DNA of 64,000 nt, taken from positions 992,001 to 1,056,000 of the forward strand of contig NW_027480480.1 in assembly GCF_051401765.1 (NCBI RefSeq), in the 5' to 3' direction. The notes beneath the pieces are model-generated. The model was not told the origin of the DNA. It saw only the letters and a program-made list of their open reading frames with translations, and did not search any database. A program made the position numbers and the translations under genes. Below, in pieces: positions 1 to 12,230 of the stretch (positions are counted from its first letter, which is position 1; the number at the start of each line of letters is the position of its first letter). The DNA is from Calliopsis andreniformis. Taxonomy: Eukaryota > Arthropoda > Insecta > Hymenoptera > Andrenidae.

Positions 1-1620
1 AGGATTGAAGATTGAGGTTTGAGGATTGAAGGTTGAGGACTGAGGACTGAGGATTGAGTATTGAGGACTGAGGATTGAACATTGAAGGCTGAGTGTTGAG
101 GGTTCAGTGACGAGAATTGATGTTTGTGGATGGAGACATGAAGATTGAAGTTTGAGGATTGAGTATTGAAAACTGAGAATTCAGGATATTATGTTGAGTA
201 TTGAGAATTGATTATTGATGGTTGAGTATTGGGGATTGATGGTTGAGGGTTGTGTGTTGAATATTGAGGATTGAGGATTTTAGGATTGAGGATTGAGGAT
301 TGAGGATTGTAGATTGAGTATTGATGATAGAAGATTGAGGATTGAGGATTGAGGGTTGAGGATTGAGGACGAAGACTGACGTTTGAGGATTGAGGTTTGA
401 GGATTGAGGATTGAGGACTGATGACTGAGGATTGAGGATTCAGGATTCAGCATTGAGGATTGAAGATTGAGGACTGTGGATTGAGGATTGAAGATTGATG
501 ATTAAGGATTGAGGATTGGGGATTGAGGATCTAGCATTGGAGATTGATTATTGAGGATCTAAGATTGGGGATTGAGGATTCAGGATTGAGGATGGAGGAT
601 GAGGGCTGAGGGCTGGGGATTGAGGATTGAGCATTGAAGGTTGAGGATTGATGACTGAGGATTGACCATTGAGGATTGATGATTGAGGATTGGTAATTGA
701 AGATTGAGTATGGAGGATTGAAGATTGAGTATTGAGGATTGAGGATTGAGAATTGAGAATTGAGGATGAGGACTGAGGTTTGAGGATTGAGGTTTGAGGA
801 ATGAGGATTGAGGGTTGAGGACTGAGGATTGAGGATTGAGGATTGAGGGTTGAGTTATGAAGATTGAGTGTTCATGACTGATGATTGAGGTTTGAGGATA
901 GAGGATTGAGGATTGAGGATTGAAGATTGAGTATTGATGATGAGGATTGAGGATTGATGATTGAGGATTGAGGATTGAGGATTGAAGATTGAGGATTGGG
1001 GATCAAGGATTGAGGATTGAGAATTGAGAATCGAAGATTTAGTATTGAGGATTGAAGATTGAGGTTTGAGGATTGAGAATTGAGGATGAAGGATGTGGGC
1101 TGTGGGTTGAGGATTGAGGTTTGAGTATTGAATACTGAGAATTCAGGATATCCTATTGAGTATTGAGAATTGAGGATTGATGGTTGTGTATTGAGGATTG
1201 AGGATTGAGTATTGAGGATTGAAGATTAAGGTTTGAGGATTGTGGATTGAGAATTGAGGATGAGGTCTGACGGTTGAGGATTGAGGTTTGAGGTACGAGG
1301 ATTGAGGATTGAGAATTGAGGACTGAGGATTGACGATTGAGTATTGAGGATTGAGGATTGATGACTGAGGATTGAGGATTGCGGATTGAGGATTGAGGAT
1401 TGAGGATTGAAGATTGAGTATTGAGGATTGAGGATTGAGGATTGAAGATTGAGGATTGGGTATTGAGGATTGAAGAATGAGGATCGACGGCTCAGGATTG
1501 AGGATTGAGGATTGAAGATTGAGTATTGAGGATTGAAGGTTGATGATTGAGGATTGAGGATTGTGGATTGAGGATTGAGGGTTGAGGATTGAAGATTGAG
1601 TATTGAGGATAGAGAATTGA
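1..1620 (+). repeat. Block A, copy 1
   Basis: This block matches 4501-6207 almost base for base. The offset is exactly 4500 up to about 960, then 4584, because copy 2 carries 84 extra bases (12 heptamers) before the GGGGATCAAGG marker at about 998 (5582 in copy 2). It contains a hybrid landmark module (GAATTC at 177-182) and an L1b module (1139-1144). A few single-base differences separate the copies, such as TATTATG at 187-193 against TATTCTG in copy 2. The left edge is cut by the window. Confidence 0.9.
90..260 (+). repeat. Hybrid module (L2 left half + L1 right half)
   Basis: The left side reads like L2 (GAATTGATGTTTGTGGATGG, then GAGTATTGAAAACT). The right side reads like L1 (GAGAATTCAGGATATT, then ATTGATGGTTGAG). 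The same hybrid occurs at about 2888-3060, 4590-4760 and 8990-9165. It is the configuration expected from exchange between an L2 and an L1 module. Confidence 0.75.
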
Positions 1621-1925
1621 GAATTGAGGATTGAGGATTGAAGATTGAGGATTAAGGATTGAGGATTGGGGATTGAGGATCTAGGATTGGAGATTGACTA
1701 TTGAGGAATGAGGATTGAGGATTGAGGATTGAGGATTGAGGAACGAGGATTGAGGATTGAGGATGATGGCTGAGGGTCGAGGATTGAGGTTTGAGTATTG
1801 AATACTGAGAATTCAGGATATACTATTGAGTATTGAGAATTGAGGATTGATGGTGGAGTATTGAGGATTGAGGATTGAGTATTGAGGATTGAAGATTGAG
1901 GTTTGAGGATTGAGGATCGAGAATT
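1430..1925 (+). repeat. Block B, copy 1
   Basis: This block is repeated at about 2344-2839 with an offset of 914. Shared private markers are GATCGACGGCTCAGG (1482; GACGACTCAGG in copy 2), GATCTAGGATTGGAG, GATGATGGCTGAGGGTCGAG and the GGTGGAGTATT variant after the EcoRI module at 1809-1814. It overlaps the end of block A, which shows nested duplication. Confidence 0.82.
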
Positions 1926-2343
1926 GAGGATGAGGGCTGAGGGTTGAGAGTTGAGGTTTGAGGACTGAGGACTGAGGATTGAGGATTGAGGATTGAGGGT
2001 TGAGGATTGAGGATCGAAGATTGAGTACTGAGGATTGAAGATTGAGAATTGAGAATTGAGGATTGAGGATTGAGGATGGAGGATGAGGGCTGATGGTTGA
2101 GGATTGAGGTTTGTGCATTGAATACTGAGAATTCAGGATATTCTATTGAGTATTGAGAACTGAGGATTGATGGTTGAGTATTGAGGATTGAGGATTGAGG
2201 ATTGAGGATTGAGTATCGAAGATTGAGGATTGATGATTGAGGATTGAAGATTGAGTATTGAGTATTGAGGATTGAGGATTGAGGACTGAGTATTGAAGAT
2301 TGAGGATTGATGATTGAGGATTGAGGATTGAGGATTGAGGATT
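1926..2343 (+). repeat. Heptamer array between the block B copies
   Basis: Ordinary degenerate heptamers with one L1b module at 2129-2134 (GAATTCAGGATATTC). It holds a GGATGAGGGCTGATGG marker similar to one at about 8078-8096. No gene or non-repeat sequence is visible. Confidence 0.75.
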
Positions 2344-2839
2344 GAGGATTGAGGATTGAAGATTGAGGATTGGGTATTGAGGATTGAAGAATGAGGATCG
2401 ACGACTCAGGATTGAGGATCGAGGATTGAAGATTGAGTATTGAGGATTGAAGGTTGATGATTGAGGATTGAGGGTTGTGGATTGAGGATTGAGGGTTGAG
2501 GATCGAAGATTGAGTATAGAGGATTGAGAATTGAGAATTGAGGATTGAGGATTGAAGATTGAGGATTAAGGATTGAGGATTGGGGATTGAGGATCTAGGA
2601 TTGGAGAATGACTATTGAGGAATGAGGATAGAGGATTGAGGATTGAGGATTGAGGAACGAGGATTGAGGATTGAGGATGATGGCTGAGGGTCGAGGATTG
2701 AGGTTTGAGTATTGAATACTGAGAATTCAGGATATTCTATTGAGTATTGAGAATTGAGGATTGATGGTGGAGTATTGAGGATTGAGGATTGAGTAGTGAG
2801 GATTGAAGATTGAGGTTTGAGGATTGAAGGTTGAGGACT
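2344..2839 (+). repeat. Block B, copy 2
   Basis: Copy of 1430-1925 at an offset of 914, with an L1b EcoRI site at 2723-2728. Its right part (from about 2611) also begins the block that recurs at 4313 with an offset of 1702, so one stretch takes part in two separate duplications. Confidence 0.82.
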
Positions 2840-3400
2840 GAGGACTGAGGATTGAGTATTGAGGACTGAGGATTGAACATTGAAGACTGAGTGTTGAGGG
2901 TTGAGTGACGAGAATTGATGTTTGTGGATGGAGACATGAAGATTGAAGTTTGAGGATTGAGTATTGAAAACTGAGAATTCAGGATATTCTGTTGAGTATT
3001 GAGAATTGAGTATTGATGGTTGAGTATTGGGGATTGATGGTTGAGGGTTGTGTGTTGAATATTGAGGATTGAGGATTTTAGGATTGAGGATTGAGGATTG
3101 AGGATTGTAGATTGAGTATTGATGATAGAAGATTGAGGATTGAGGATTGAGGGTTGAGGATTGAGGACGAAGACTGACGTTTGAGGATTGAGGTTTGAGG
3201 ATTGAGGATTGAGGACTGATGACTGAGGATTGAGGATTCAGGATTGAGCATTGAGGATTGAAGATTGAGGACTGTGGATTGAGGATTGAAGATTGATGAT
3301 TAAGGATTGAGGATTGGGGATTGAGGATCTAGCATTGGAGATTGATTATTGAGGATTTAAGATTGGGGATTGAGGATTGAGGATTGAGGATGGAGGATGA
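2611..3400 (+). repeat. Block A, copy 3, first part
   Basis: Matches 4313-5102 at a constant offset of 1702. It includes the hybrid landmark with GAATTC at 2975-2980 and the TGATGATAGAAGATTGAGG marker near 3120. After about 3395 the alignment jumps to sequence equivalent to about 5330 in copy 2 (GGGTTGAGTTATGAAG), so part of the block is missing here. Confidence 0.85.
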
Positions 3401-3559
3401 GGGCTGAGGATTGAGGATTGAGGATTGAGGGTTGAGTTATGAAGATTGAGTGTTCATGACTGATGATTGAGGATTGAGGATAGAGGATTGAGGATTGAGG
3501 ATTGAAGATTGAGTATTGATGATGAGGATTGAGGATTGAGGTTTGAGGATTGTGGATTG
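3401..3559 (+). repeat. Rearrangement junction inside block A, copy 3
   Basis: This short stretch resembles 5330-5460 (GGGTTGAGTTATGAAG, GTTCATGACTGATG) and then returns to sequence equivalent to about 4880. The result is a local repeat: the segment from about 3180 recurs from about 3545. It looks like an out-of-register exchange within the block. Confidence 0.65.
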
Positions 3560-4320
3560 AAGATTGAGGTTTGAGGATTGAGGTTTGAGGATTGAGGATT
3601 GAGGACTGATGACTGAGGATTGAGGATTCAGGATTGAGCATTGAGGATTGAAGATTGAGGACTGTGGATTGAGGATTGAAGATTGATGATTAAGGATTGA
3701 GGATTGGGGATTGAGGATCTGGCATTGGAGATTGATTATTGAGGATTTAAGACTGGGGATTGAGGATTGAGGATTGAGGATGGAGGATGAGGGCTGAGGG
3801 CTGGGGATTGAGGATTGAGCATTGAAGGTTGAGGATTGATGACTGAGGATTGACCATCGAGGATTGATGATTGAGGATTGGTAATTGAAGATTGAGTATG
3901 GAGGATTGAAGATTGAGTATTGAGGATTGAGGATTGAGAATTGAGAATTGAGGATGAGGACTGAGGTTTGAGGATTGAGGTTTGAGGAATGAGGATTGAG
4001 GATTGAGGACTGAGGATTGAGGATTGAGGATTGAGGGTTGAGTTATGAAGATTGAGTGTTCATGACTGATGATTGAGGATTGAGGATAGAGGATTGAGGA
4101 TTGAGGATTGAAGATTGAGTATTGATGATGAGGATTGAGGATTGATGATTGAGGATTGAGGATTGAAGATTGAGGATTGAGGATTGAGGATTGAAGATTG
4201 AGTATTGATGATTGAGGATTGAGGATTGAGGATTGAGGATTGAGGATTGAGGATTGAAGATTGAGGATTGGGGATCAAGGATTGAGGATTGAGAATTGAG
4301 AATCGAAGATTTAGTATTGA
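3560..4320 (+). repeat. Block A, copy 3, second part
   Basis: Aligns with 4872-5632 at an offset of 1312. Checked markers are GATCTGGCATTGG (3715; GATCTAGCATTGG at 5027), GACTGATGACTGAGG and GGGGATCAAGG (about 4270). The change of offset from 1702 to 1312 places about 390 extra bases in this copy. Confidence 0.82.
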
Positions 4321-4500
4321 GGAATGAGGATAGAGGATTGAGGATTGAGGATTGAGGAACGAGGATTGAGGATTGAGGATGATGGCTGAGGGTCGAGGAT
4401 TGAGGTTTGAGTATTGAATACTGAGAATTCAGGATATTCTATTGAATATTGAGAATTGAGGATTGATGGTGGAGTATTGAGGATTGAGGATTGAGTATTG
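4321..4500 (+). repeat. Block B fragment upstream of block A, copy 2
   Basis: Matches 2619-2798 at an offset of 1702, including GATGATGGCTGAGGGTCGAG and the L1b EcoRI site at 4425-4430. It is continuous with block A copy 2. Confidence 0.8.
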
Positions 4501-6207
4501 AGGATTGAAGATTGAGGTTTGAGGATTGAAGGTTGAGGACTGAGGACTGAGGATTGAGTATTGAGGACTGAGGATTGAACATTGAAGACTGAGTGTTGAG
4601 GGTTGAGTGACGAGAATTGATGTTTGTGGATGGAGACATGAAGATTGAAGTTTGAGGATTGAGTATTGAAAACTGAGAATTCAGGATATTCTGTTGAGTA
4701 TTGAGAATTGATTATTGATGGTTGAGTATTGGGGATTGATGGTTGAGGGTTGTGTGTTGAATATTGAGGATTGAGGATTTTAGGATTGAGGATTGAGGAT
4801 TGAGGATTGTAGATTGAGTATTGATGATAGAAGATTGAGGATTGAGGATTGAGGGTTGAGGATTGAGGACGAAGACTGACGTTTGAGGATTGAGGTTTGA
4901 GGATTGAGGATTGAGGACTGATGACTGAGGATTGAGGATTCAGGATTGAGCATTGAGGATTGAAGATTGAGGACTGTGGATTGAGGATTGAAGATTGATG
5001 ATTAAGGATTGAGGATTGGGGATTGAGGATCTAGCATTGGAGATTGATTATTGAGGATTTAAGATTGGGGATTGAGGATTGAGGATTGAGGATGGAGGAT
5101 GAGGGCTGAGGGCTGGGGATTGAGGATTGAGCATTGAAGGTTGAGGATTGATGACTGAGGATTGACCATTGAGGATTGATGATTGAGGATTGGTAATTGA
5201 AGATTGAGTATGGAGGATTGAAGATTGAGTATTGAGGATTGAGTATTGAGAATTGAGAATTGAGGATGAGGACTGAGGTTTGAGGATTGAGGTTTGAGGA
5301 ATGAGGATTGAGGATTGAGGACTGAGGATTGAGGATTGAGGATTGAGGGTTGAGTTATGAAGATTGAGTGTTCATGACTGATGATTGAGGATTGAGGATA
5401 GAGGATTGAGGATTGAGGATTGAAGATTGAGTATTGATGATTAGGATTGAGGATTGATGATTGAGGATTGAGGATTGAAGATTGAGGATTGAGGATTGAG
5501 GATTGAAGATTGAGTATTGATGATTGAGGATTGAGGATTGAGGATTGAGGATTGAGGATTGAGGATTGAAGATTGAGGATTGGGGATCAAGGATTGAGGA
5601 TTGAGAATTGAGAATCGAAGATTTAGTATTGAGGATTGAAGATTGAGGTTTGAGGATTGAGAATTGAGGATGAAGGATGAGGGCTGTGGGTTGAGGATTG
5701 AGGTTTGAGTATTGAATACTGAGAATTCAGGATATCCTATTGAGTATTGAGAATTGAGGATTGATGGTTGTGTATTGAGGATTGAGGATTGAGTATTGAG
5801 GATTGAAGATTAAGGTTTGAGGATTGTGGATTGAGAATTGAGGATGAGGTCTGACGGTTGAGGATTGAGGTTTGAGGTACGAGGATTGAGGATTGAGAAT
5901 TGAGGACTGAGGATTGACGATTGAGTATTGAGGATTGAGGATTGATGACTGAGGATTGAGGATTGCGGATTGAGGATTGAGGATTGAGGATTGAAGATTG
6001 AGTATTGAGGATTGAGGATTGAGGATTGAAGATTGAGGATTGGGTATTGAGGATTGAAGAATGAGGATCGACGGCTCAGGATTGAGGATTGAGGATTGAA
6101 GATTGAGTATTGAGGATTGAAGGTTGATGATTGAGGATTGAGGATTGTGGATTGAGGATTGAGGGTTGAGGATTGAAGATTGAGTATTGAGGATTGAGAA
6201 TTGAGAA
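4501..6207 (+). repeat. Block A, copy 2
   Basis: Copy of 1-1620 with 84 extra bases near 5480-5570. It contains the hybrid landmark at 4677-4682 and an L1b module at 5723-5728 (with a GATATC variant). The similarity stops near 6210, where the array changes to the family seen from 6.2 to 20.9 kb. Confidence 0.9.
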
Positions 6208-6540
6208 TTGACGATTGAGGATTGAGGATTGAGGATTGAGGATTGAGGATTGAAGTCTGGGTATTGAGGATTGAAGGTTGAGGATTGAGGATTCAGGATT
6301 GAGGATTGAGGATGAGGGCTGAGGGTTTAGGGTTGAGGTTTGAGGACTGAGGTCAGAGGATTGAGGATTGAGAATTGAGGATGGAGGATTGAGGATTGAG
6401 GATTGAGGATTGAGTATTGAAGATTGAGGATTGATGATTGAGGATTGAGGATTGAGGACTGAGGATTGAGGATTGAGTATTGAAGATTGTGGGCTGATGA
6501 TTGACGATTGAGGACTGAGGATTGAGGATTGATAATTGAG

Positions 6541-6640
6541 CTTTGGGGATTGAAGATTGTGGACTGGGGATAGAGGATTGAATATTGAGGATTAAGGATA
6601 GAGTATTGGGGATTGAGGATCTGGGATAGGAGATTGATTA
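6541..6640 (+). repeat. CTTTGGGG module (first of the zone 2 set)
   Basis: A fixed heptamer order with GAGCTTTGGGGATTGAAG, GTGGACTGGGGATAGAGG and a GATCTGGGATAGGAG tail. It recurs near 8804, 9729, 13335, 13779, 14378, 16936 and 17383. I saw it only between about 6.5 and 17.5 kb, so it is a private marker of the block C family. Confidence 0.75.
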
Positions 6641-7369
6641 TTGAGGATTGAAGATTGAGGATTGAGGATTGAGGATTGAGAATTGAGAATTGAGGATGAG
6701 GACTGAGGGTTGAGGATTGAGGTTTGAGGGATGAGGATTGAGGATTGAGAATTGAGGATTGAGGAGTGATGATTGAGCATAGAGGATTGAAGATTGTGTA
6801 TGGAGGATTGAAGATTGAGGATTGAGGATTGCGGATTGAAGATTGAGGACTGAGGATTGAGGATTGAGGATTGAGGATTGAGTGTCGAAGATTGAGGATT
6901 GAGTATTGATGATTGAAGATTGAGGTTTGAGGATTGAGAATTCAGAATTGAGTATGCGGACTGAGGGTTGAGGATTGAGGTTTGAGGAACGTGGTTTGAG
7001 GATTGAGAATTGAGGATTGAGGATTGAGGATTGAGGATTGAGGATTGAAGATTGAGGATTGGGGATTGAGGATTGAGGATTGAGAATTGATAATCGAAGA
7101 TTGAGTATTGAGGATTGAAGATTGAGGTTTGAGGATTGAGGATAGAGGATGGAGGATGAGGGCTGAGGGTTGAGGATTGAGGTTTGAGGAACGTGGATTG
7201 AGGATTGAGGATTGAGGACTGCGGATTGACGATTGAGTACTGAAGATTGAGGATTGATGACTGAGGATTGCGGATTGAGGATTGAGGATTGATGATTGAG
7301 GATTGAGGATTGAAGATTGAGTGTGGAGGATTGAAGATTGAGGATTGAGGATTGAGGATTGAAGATTGA

Positions 7370-7810
7370 GGACTGAGTGTTGAGGCTTGAGTGATGAGAA
7401 TTGATGTCTGTGGATTGAGATTTGAATATTGAAGATTGGGGATTCAGTATTGAAAACTGTGAATTGAGGATATTCTATTGAGGATTGAGGATTGACAATT
7501 GATTGTTGCGGACTGTGGGATGAAGATTGAGCATTCAGGATTGAGGATTCGGAATTGAGGTTTGAGGACTGAGGATTGAGGGTTGACGCTTGAGGATAGA
7601 GGATTGAGGATGGAGGATTGAAGTGAGAGGACCGAGTGTTGAGGATTGAGTGTTGAGAATTGATGATTGAGGATCGATATTTGATTATTGAATATTGTGG
7701 ATTGAGTATTGAATCATGAGAATTCAGGATATTCTATTCAGTATTAAGAATTCAGGGTTGATGGTTGAGTATTGAGAATTGTTGGTTGATGGTTGTGTGT
7801 TGAATATTGA
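7370..7810 (+). repeat. L2-L1a cassette (block C, copy 1)
   Basis: L2 core GTGAATTGAGGATATTC at about 7,459-7,475, then L1a with GAATTC at 7720-7725. The left flanks of both modules share GAGTGTTGAGG, GAGAATTGATG and GAGATTTGA, so L2 and L1a appear to be ancient duplicates of one another. The copy at 15,209-15,649 is equivalent. Confidence 0.8.
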
Positions 7811-8760
7811 GGATTGAGGATTGAGGATTGAAGATTGAGTATTGAGGATTGAGGACTGGGGATTGAGGATTGAAGATTGAGGATTAACGATTGAGGATTG
7901 GGGATTGAGGATCTAGGATAGGAGATTGATTATTGAGGACTGAAGATTGAGAATTGAGGATTGAGGATTGAGAATTGAGAATTGAGGATGAGGACTGAGG
8001 GTTGAGGATTGAGGTTTGAGGAATGAGGATTGAGGATTGAAGATTGAGGTTTGGGGATAGAGGATTGAGGATGGAGGATGAGGGCTGATGGTTGAGGATT
8101 GAGGTTTGTGTATTGAATACTGAGAATTCAGGATATTCTATTGAGTATTGGGAACTGAGGATTGATGGTTGAGTATTGAGGATTGAGGATTGAGGATTGA
8201 GGATTGAGTATCGAAGATTGAGGATTGATGATTGAGGATTGATGATTGGGGATTGAGGATTGAGGATTGAGGATTGAGTGTTGAAGATTGAGGATTGAGT
8301 ATTGAGGATTGAAGATTGAGGTTTGAGGATTGAGAATTTAGAATTGAGGATGAGGACTTAGGGTTGAGGATTGAGGTTTGAGGATTGAGAATTGAGGATT
8401 GAGGTTTGAAGATTGAGGATTAAGGATTGAGGATAGGGGACTGAGGATCTAGGATTGGAGATTGACTATTGAGGATCGAGGATTGAGGATTGAGGATTGA
8501 GGATTGAGGAACGAGGATTGAGGATTGAGGATGATGGCTGAGGGTTGAGGAATGAGGTTTGAGGAACGAGGATTGAGGATTGAGGATTGAGGACTGCGGA
8601 TGACGATTGAGTATTGAAGATTGAGGATTGATGACTGAGGATTGAGGATGAGGGCTGAGGGTTGAGGATTGAGGATTGAGGATTGAGGATTGAGGATTGA
8701 AGATTGAGTATTGAGGATTCAGGATTGAGGATTGAGGATTGAGTATTGACGATTGAGTAT

Positions 8761-9480
8761 TGATGATTGAGGATTGAGGACTGAGGATTGAGGATTGATT
8801 ATTGAGCTTTGGGGATTGAAGATTGTGGACTGGGGATAGAGGATTGAATATTGAGGATTAAGGATAGAGTATTGGGGATTGAGGATCTAGGATAGGAGAT
8901 TGATTATTGAGGATTGAAGATTGAGGATTGAGGATTGAGGATTGAGGATTGCGGATTGAAGATTGAGGACTGAGTGTTGAGGGTTGAGTGATGAGAATTG
9001 ATGTTTGTGGATGGAGACATGAAGATTGAAGATTGAGGATTGAGTATTGAAAACTGAGAATTCAGGATATTCTATTGAGTATTGAGAATTGAGTATTGAT
9101 GGTTGAGCATTGAGGATTGATGGTTGAAGGTTGTGTGTTGAATATTGGGGATTGTGGATTTTAGGATTGAGGATTGAGGATTGAGGATTGACGATTGAGT
9201 ATTGATGATTGAAGATTGAGGATTGAGGATTGAGTGTTGAGGGTTGAGGGCGAGGACTGGCGGTTGAGGATTGAGGTTTGAGGATTGAGGATTGAGGACT
9301 GGTGACTGAGGATTGAGGATTGAGGATTGAGCATTGAGGATTGAAGATTGAGGACTGTGGATTGAGGATTGAAGATTGAGGATTAAGGATTGAGGATTGG
9401 GGATTGAGGACGTAGGATTGGAGGTTGATTATTGAGGATTGAAGATTGAGGATTGAGGATTGAGGATTGAGGATGGAGGA
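8761..9480 (+). repeat. Block C, copy 1, variable middle
   Basis: The part 8,770-8,988 matches 16,902-17,120 at an offset of 8132. The following stretch of about 483 bp (69 heptamers) has no counterpart at the same place in copy 2, where the sequence goes straight from GAGTGTTGAGGGTTGAGG to GATGGAGGATGAGTGCTC. Confidence 0.85.
8990..9165 (+). repeat. Hybrid module (L2 left half + L1 right half), zone 2 copy
   Basis: Same hybrid as in block A (GAAAACTGAGAATTCAGG, EcoRI at 9058-9063), within the 483-bp stretch at about 8,990-9,480 that the second zone 2 copy lacks. It links block A and block C by descent. Confidence 0.72.
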
Positions 9481-11675
9481 TGAGTGCTCAGGGCTGAGGA
9501 TTGATGTTTGAGTATTGAATCCTGAGAGTTCAGGATATTCTATCGAGTATTGAGAATTGAGGATTGATGGTTAAGTGTTGAGGATTGAGGATTGTGGATT
9601 GAGGATTGAGTACTGAAGATTGAGGGTTGATGATTGAGGATTGAGGATTGAGGATTGGGGATTGAGGATTGAGTATTGAAGATTGTGGATTAACGATTGA
9701 CGATTCAGGACTGAGGTTTGAGGATTGACTACTGAGCTTTGGGGATTGAAGGTTGTGGCCTGGGGATAGAGGATTGAATATTGTGGATTAAGGATAGAGT
9801 ATGGGGGATTGAGAATCTAGGATAGGAGATTGATTATTGAGGATTGAAGATTGAGGATTGAGGTTTGAGGATTGAGAATTGAGAATTGAGGATGAGGACT
9901 AAGGGTTGAGGGTTGGGTATTGAGGATTGATCATTGAGGATTGAGGATTGAGCATTGAGGATTGAGGATTGAGGATTGAGGATTGTAGATTGAGTATTGA
10001 TGATAGAAGATTGAGGATTGAGGATTGAGGGTTGAGGATTGAGGACGAAGACTGACGGTTGAGGATTGAGGTTTGAGGATTGAGGATTGAGGTTTGACGA
10101 TTGAGGACTGTGGATTGAGGATTGAAGATTGATGATTAAGGTTTGAGGATTGGGGATTGAGGATCTAGCATTGGAGATTGATTATTGAGGATTGAAGATT
10201 GGGGATTGAGGATTGAGGATTGAGGATGGAGGATGAGGGCTGAGGGCTGGGGATTGAGGATTGAAGGTTGAGGATTAACGATTGAGGATTGGGGATTGGG
10301 GATTGAGGATCTAGGATTGGAGATTGATTATTGTGGATTGAAGATTGAGGATTGAGGATTGAGTATTGCGAATTGAGAATTCAGGATGAGGACTGAGGTT
10401 TGAGGATTGAGGTTTGAGGAATGAGGATTGAGGATTGAGGATTGAGTCTTGAAGATTGAGTATTCATGACTGAGGGTTGAGGATTGAGGATTGAGGGTGT
10501 AGGATTGAGGATCGAAGATTGAGTATTGAGGATTGAAGATTGAGGTTTGAGGATTGAGGATTGGGGATGGAGGATGAGGGCTGAGGGTTGAGGATTGAGG
10601 TTTGAGTATTGAATACTGAGAATTCAGGATATTCTATTGAGTATTGAGTATTGAGGATTGATGGTTGAGTATTGAGGTTTGAGGATTGAGGTTTGAGGAA
10701 TGAGGATTGAGGATTGAGGATTGAGGATTGCGGATTGAGGATTGAGGATTGAGGATTGAGGATTGAGTGTTGAAGATTGAGGATTGATGATTGAGGATTG
10801 AGGATTGAGGATTGAGGATCGAGGATTGAGGATTGATGATTGAAGATTGAGGATTGAGGATTGGGGATTGAGTGTTTAAGATTGAGGATTGATGATTGAG
10901 GATTGAGGATTGGGGATTGAGGATTGAGGTTTGAGTATTGAATACTGGGAATTCAGGATATTCTATTGAGTATTGAGAAGTGAGGATTGATGGTTGAGTA
11001 TTGAGGATTGAGGATTGAGTACTGAGGACTGAAGATTGAGGATTGATGATTGAGGATAGAGGATTGAAGGTTGAGTATGGAGGATTGAAGATTGAGGATT
11101 GAGGATTGAGGATTGAAGGTTGAGGATTGTGTATTGAGGATTGAACATTGAGGATTGAGGGTTGAGGATTGAGGATTGAGGATTGAAGATTGAAGACTGA
11201 GGATTTGGTATTGAGGATTGAAGCCTGACGATTGATGAATGAAGATTGAGGATTGAGTATTGAGGATTGAGGATTGAGGATTGAAAGCTGAATATTGATG
11301 AATGAAGATTGAGGATTGTGGATTGAGGGTTGTGGGTTGAGGACGAGGACTGAGGGTTGAGTATTGATGCTTGAGGTCTGAGGATTGAGGATTGAGGATA
11401 GCGAATTGAGGATTGAGGATTGAGGATTGAGGAATGTGGATTGAAGATTGAGGATTGGGGACTGAGTGTTGAGGTTTGAGTGATGAGAGTTGATGTTTGT
11501 GGATAGAGATTTGAAGATTGCAGATAGAGTATTGAGTATTGAAAACTGTGAATTGATCATATTCTATTGAGGATTGAGTATTGACAACTGATTGTTGAGG
11601 ACTGAGGGCTGAAGATTGAGGATTCAGTGTTGAGGATTCGGGATTGAGGTTTGAGGACTGAGAATTGAGGTCTGA
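9481..11675 (+). repeat. Block C, copy 1, centre
   Basis: Matches 17,130-19,324 at a constant offset of 7649. Markers are GAGTGCTCAGGGCTGAGG, the degenerate landmark GAGTTCAGGATATTC (about 9527), L1b modules at 10620-10625 and 10949-10954, and the L2 variant GATCATATTC (11556). A 308-codon - strand open frame (10634-11560) and its counterpart (18283-19209) follow from this duplication and are not evidence of a gene. Confidence 0.92.
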
Positions 11676-11682
11676 GTATTGA

Positions 11683-12230
11683 GGATTGAAGACTGACGAT
11701 TGAGGATTGAGGATTGAGGATTGAGGATTGAGGACTGAGGATTGAAGATTGAGTATTGAGGATTAAAGATTGAGGACTGAGGATTGAGGATTGGGTATTG
11801 AGGATTGAGGATTGAGGATTGAAGGTTGGGGATTGAGGATTGAGGATTGAGGATTGAGGATTGAGGATTGAGGATTGTGGATTGAGGATTGAAGGTTGAG
11901 GATTGAGTATTGAGGGTTGAGGATTGAGGATGGAGGATTGAAGAGAGAGGACTGAGTGTTGAGGATTTAGTGTTGAGAATTGATGTTTGAGGATTGAGAT
12001 TTGTTTATTGAATATTGTGGATTGAGTATTGAACCATGAGAATTCAGGATATTCTATTGAGTATTGAGAATTGAGGATTGACGGTTGAGTATTGAGGATT
12101 GATGGTTGAGGGTTGTGCGATGATTATTGAGGACTGAAGATTGAGTATTGAGGATTGAGGATTGAAGATTGAGTATTGTGTATTGAAGATTGAGGAGTGA
12201 GTATTGAAGATTGAGTGTTGAGGATTGAAG
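11683..12230 (+). repeat. Block C, copy 1, right part
   Basis: Matches 19,598-20,145 at an offset of about 7915, including GAAGAGAGAGGACTGAG (11941/19856) and the L1a EcoRI site (12040/19955). Copy 2 has about 270 more bases just before this part, including a second L1a module (19486-19491). Confidence 0.87.

Larger units (their letters stand above)
6230..8760 (+). repeat. Block C, copy 1, left part
   Basis: Matches 14,069-16,599 at a constant offset of 7839. Checked markers are GATGAGGGCTGAGGGTTT (6311/14150), GAGTATTGGGGATTGAGG (6601/14440), the L2 core (7468/15307) and the L1a EcoRI site (7720/15559). This is the left end of a large duplication of about 7 kb. Confidence 0.92.
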
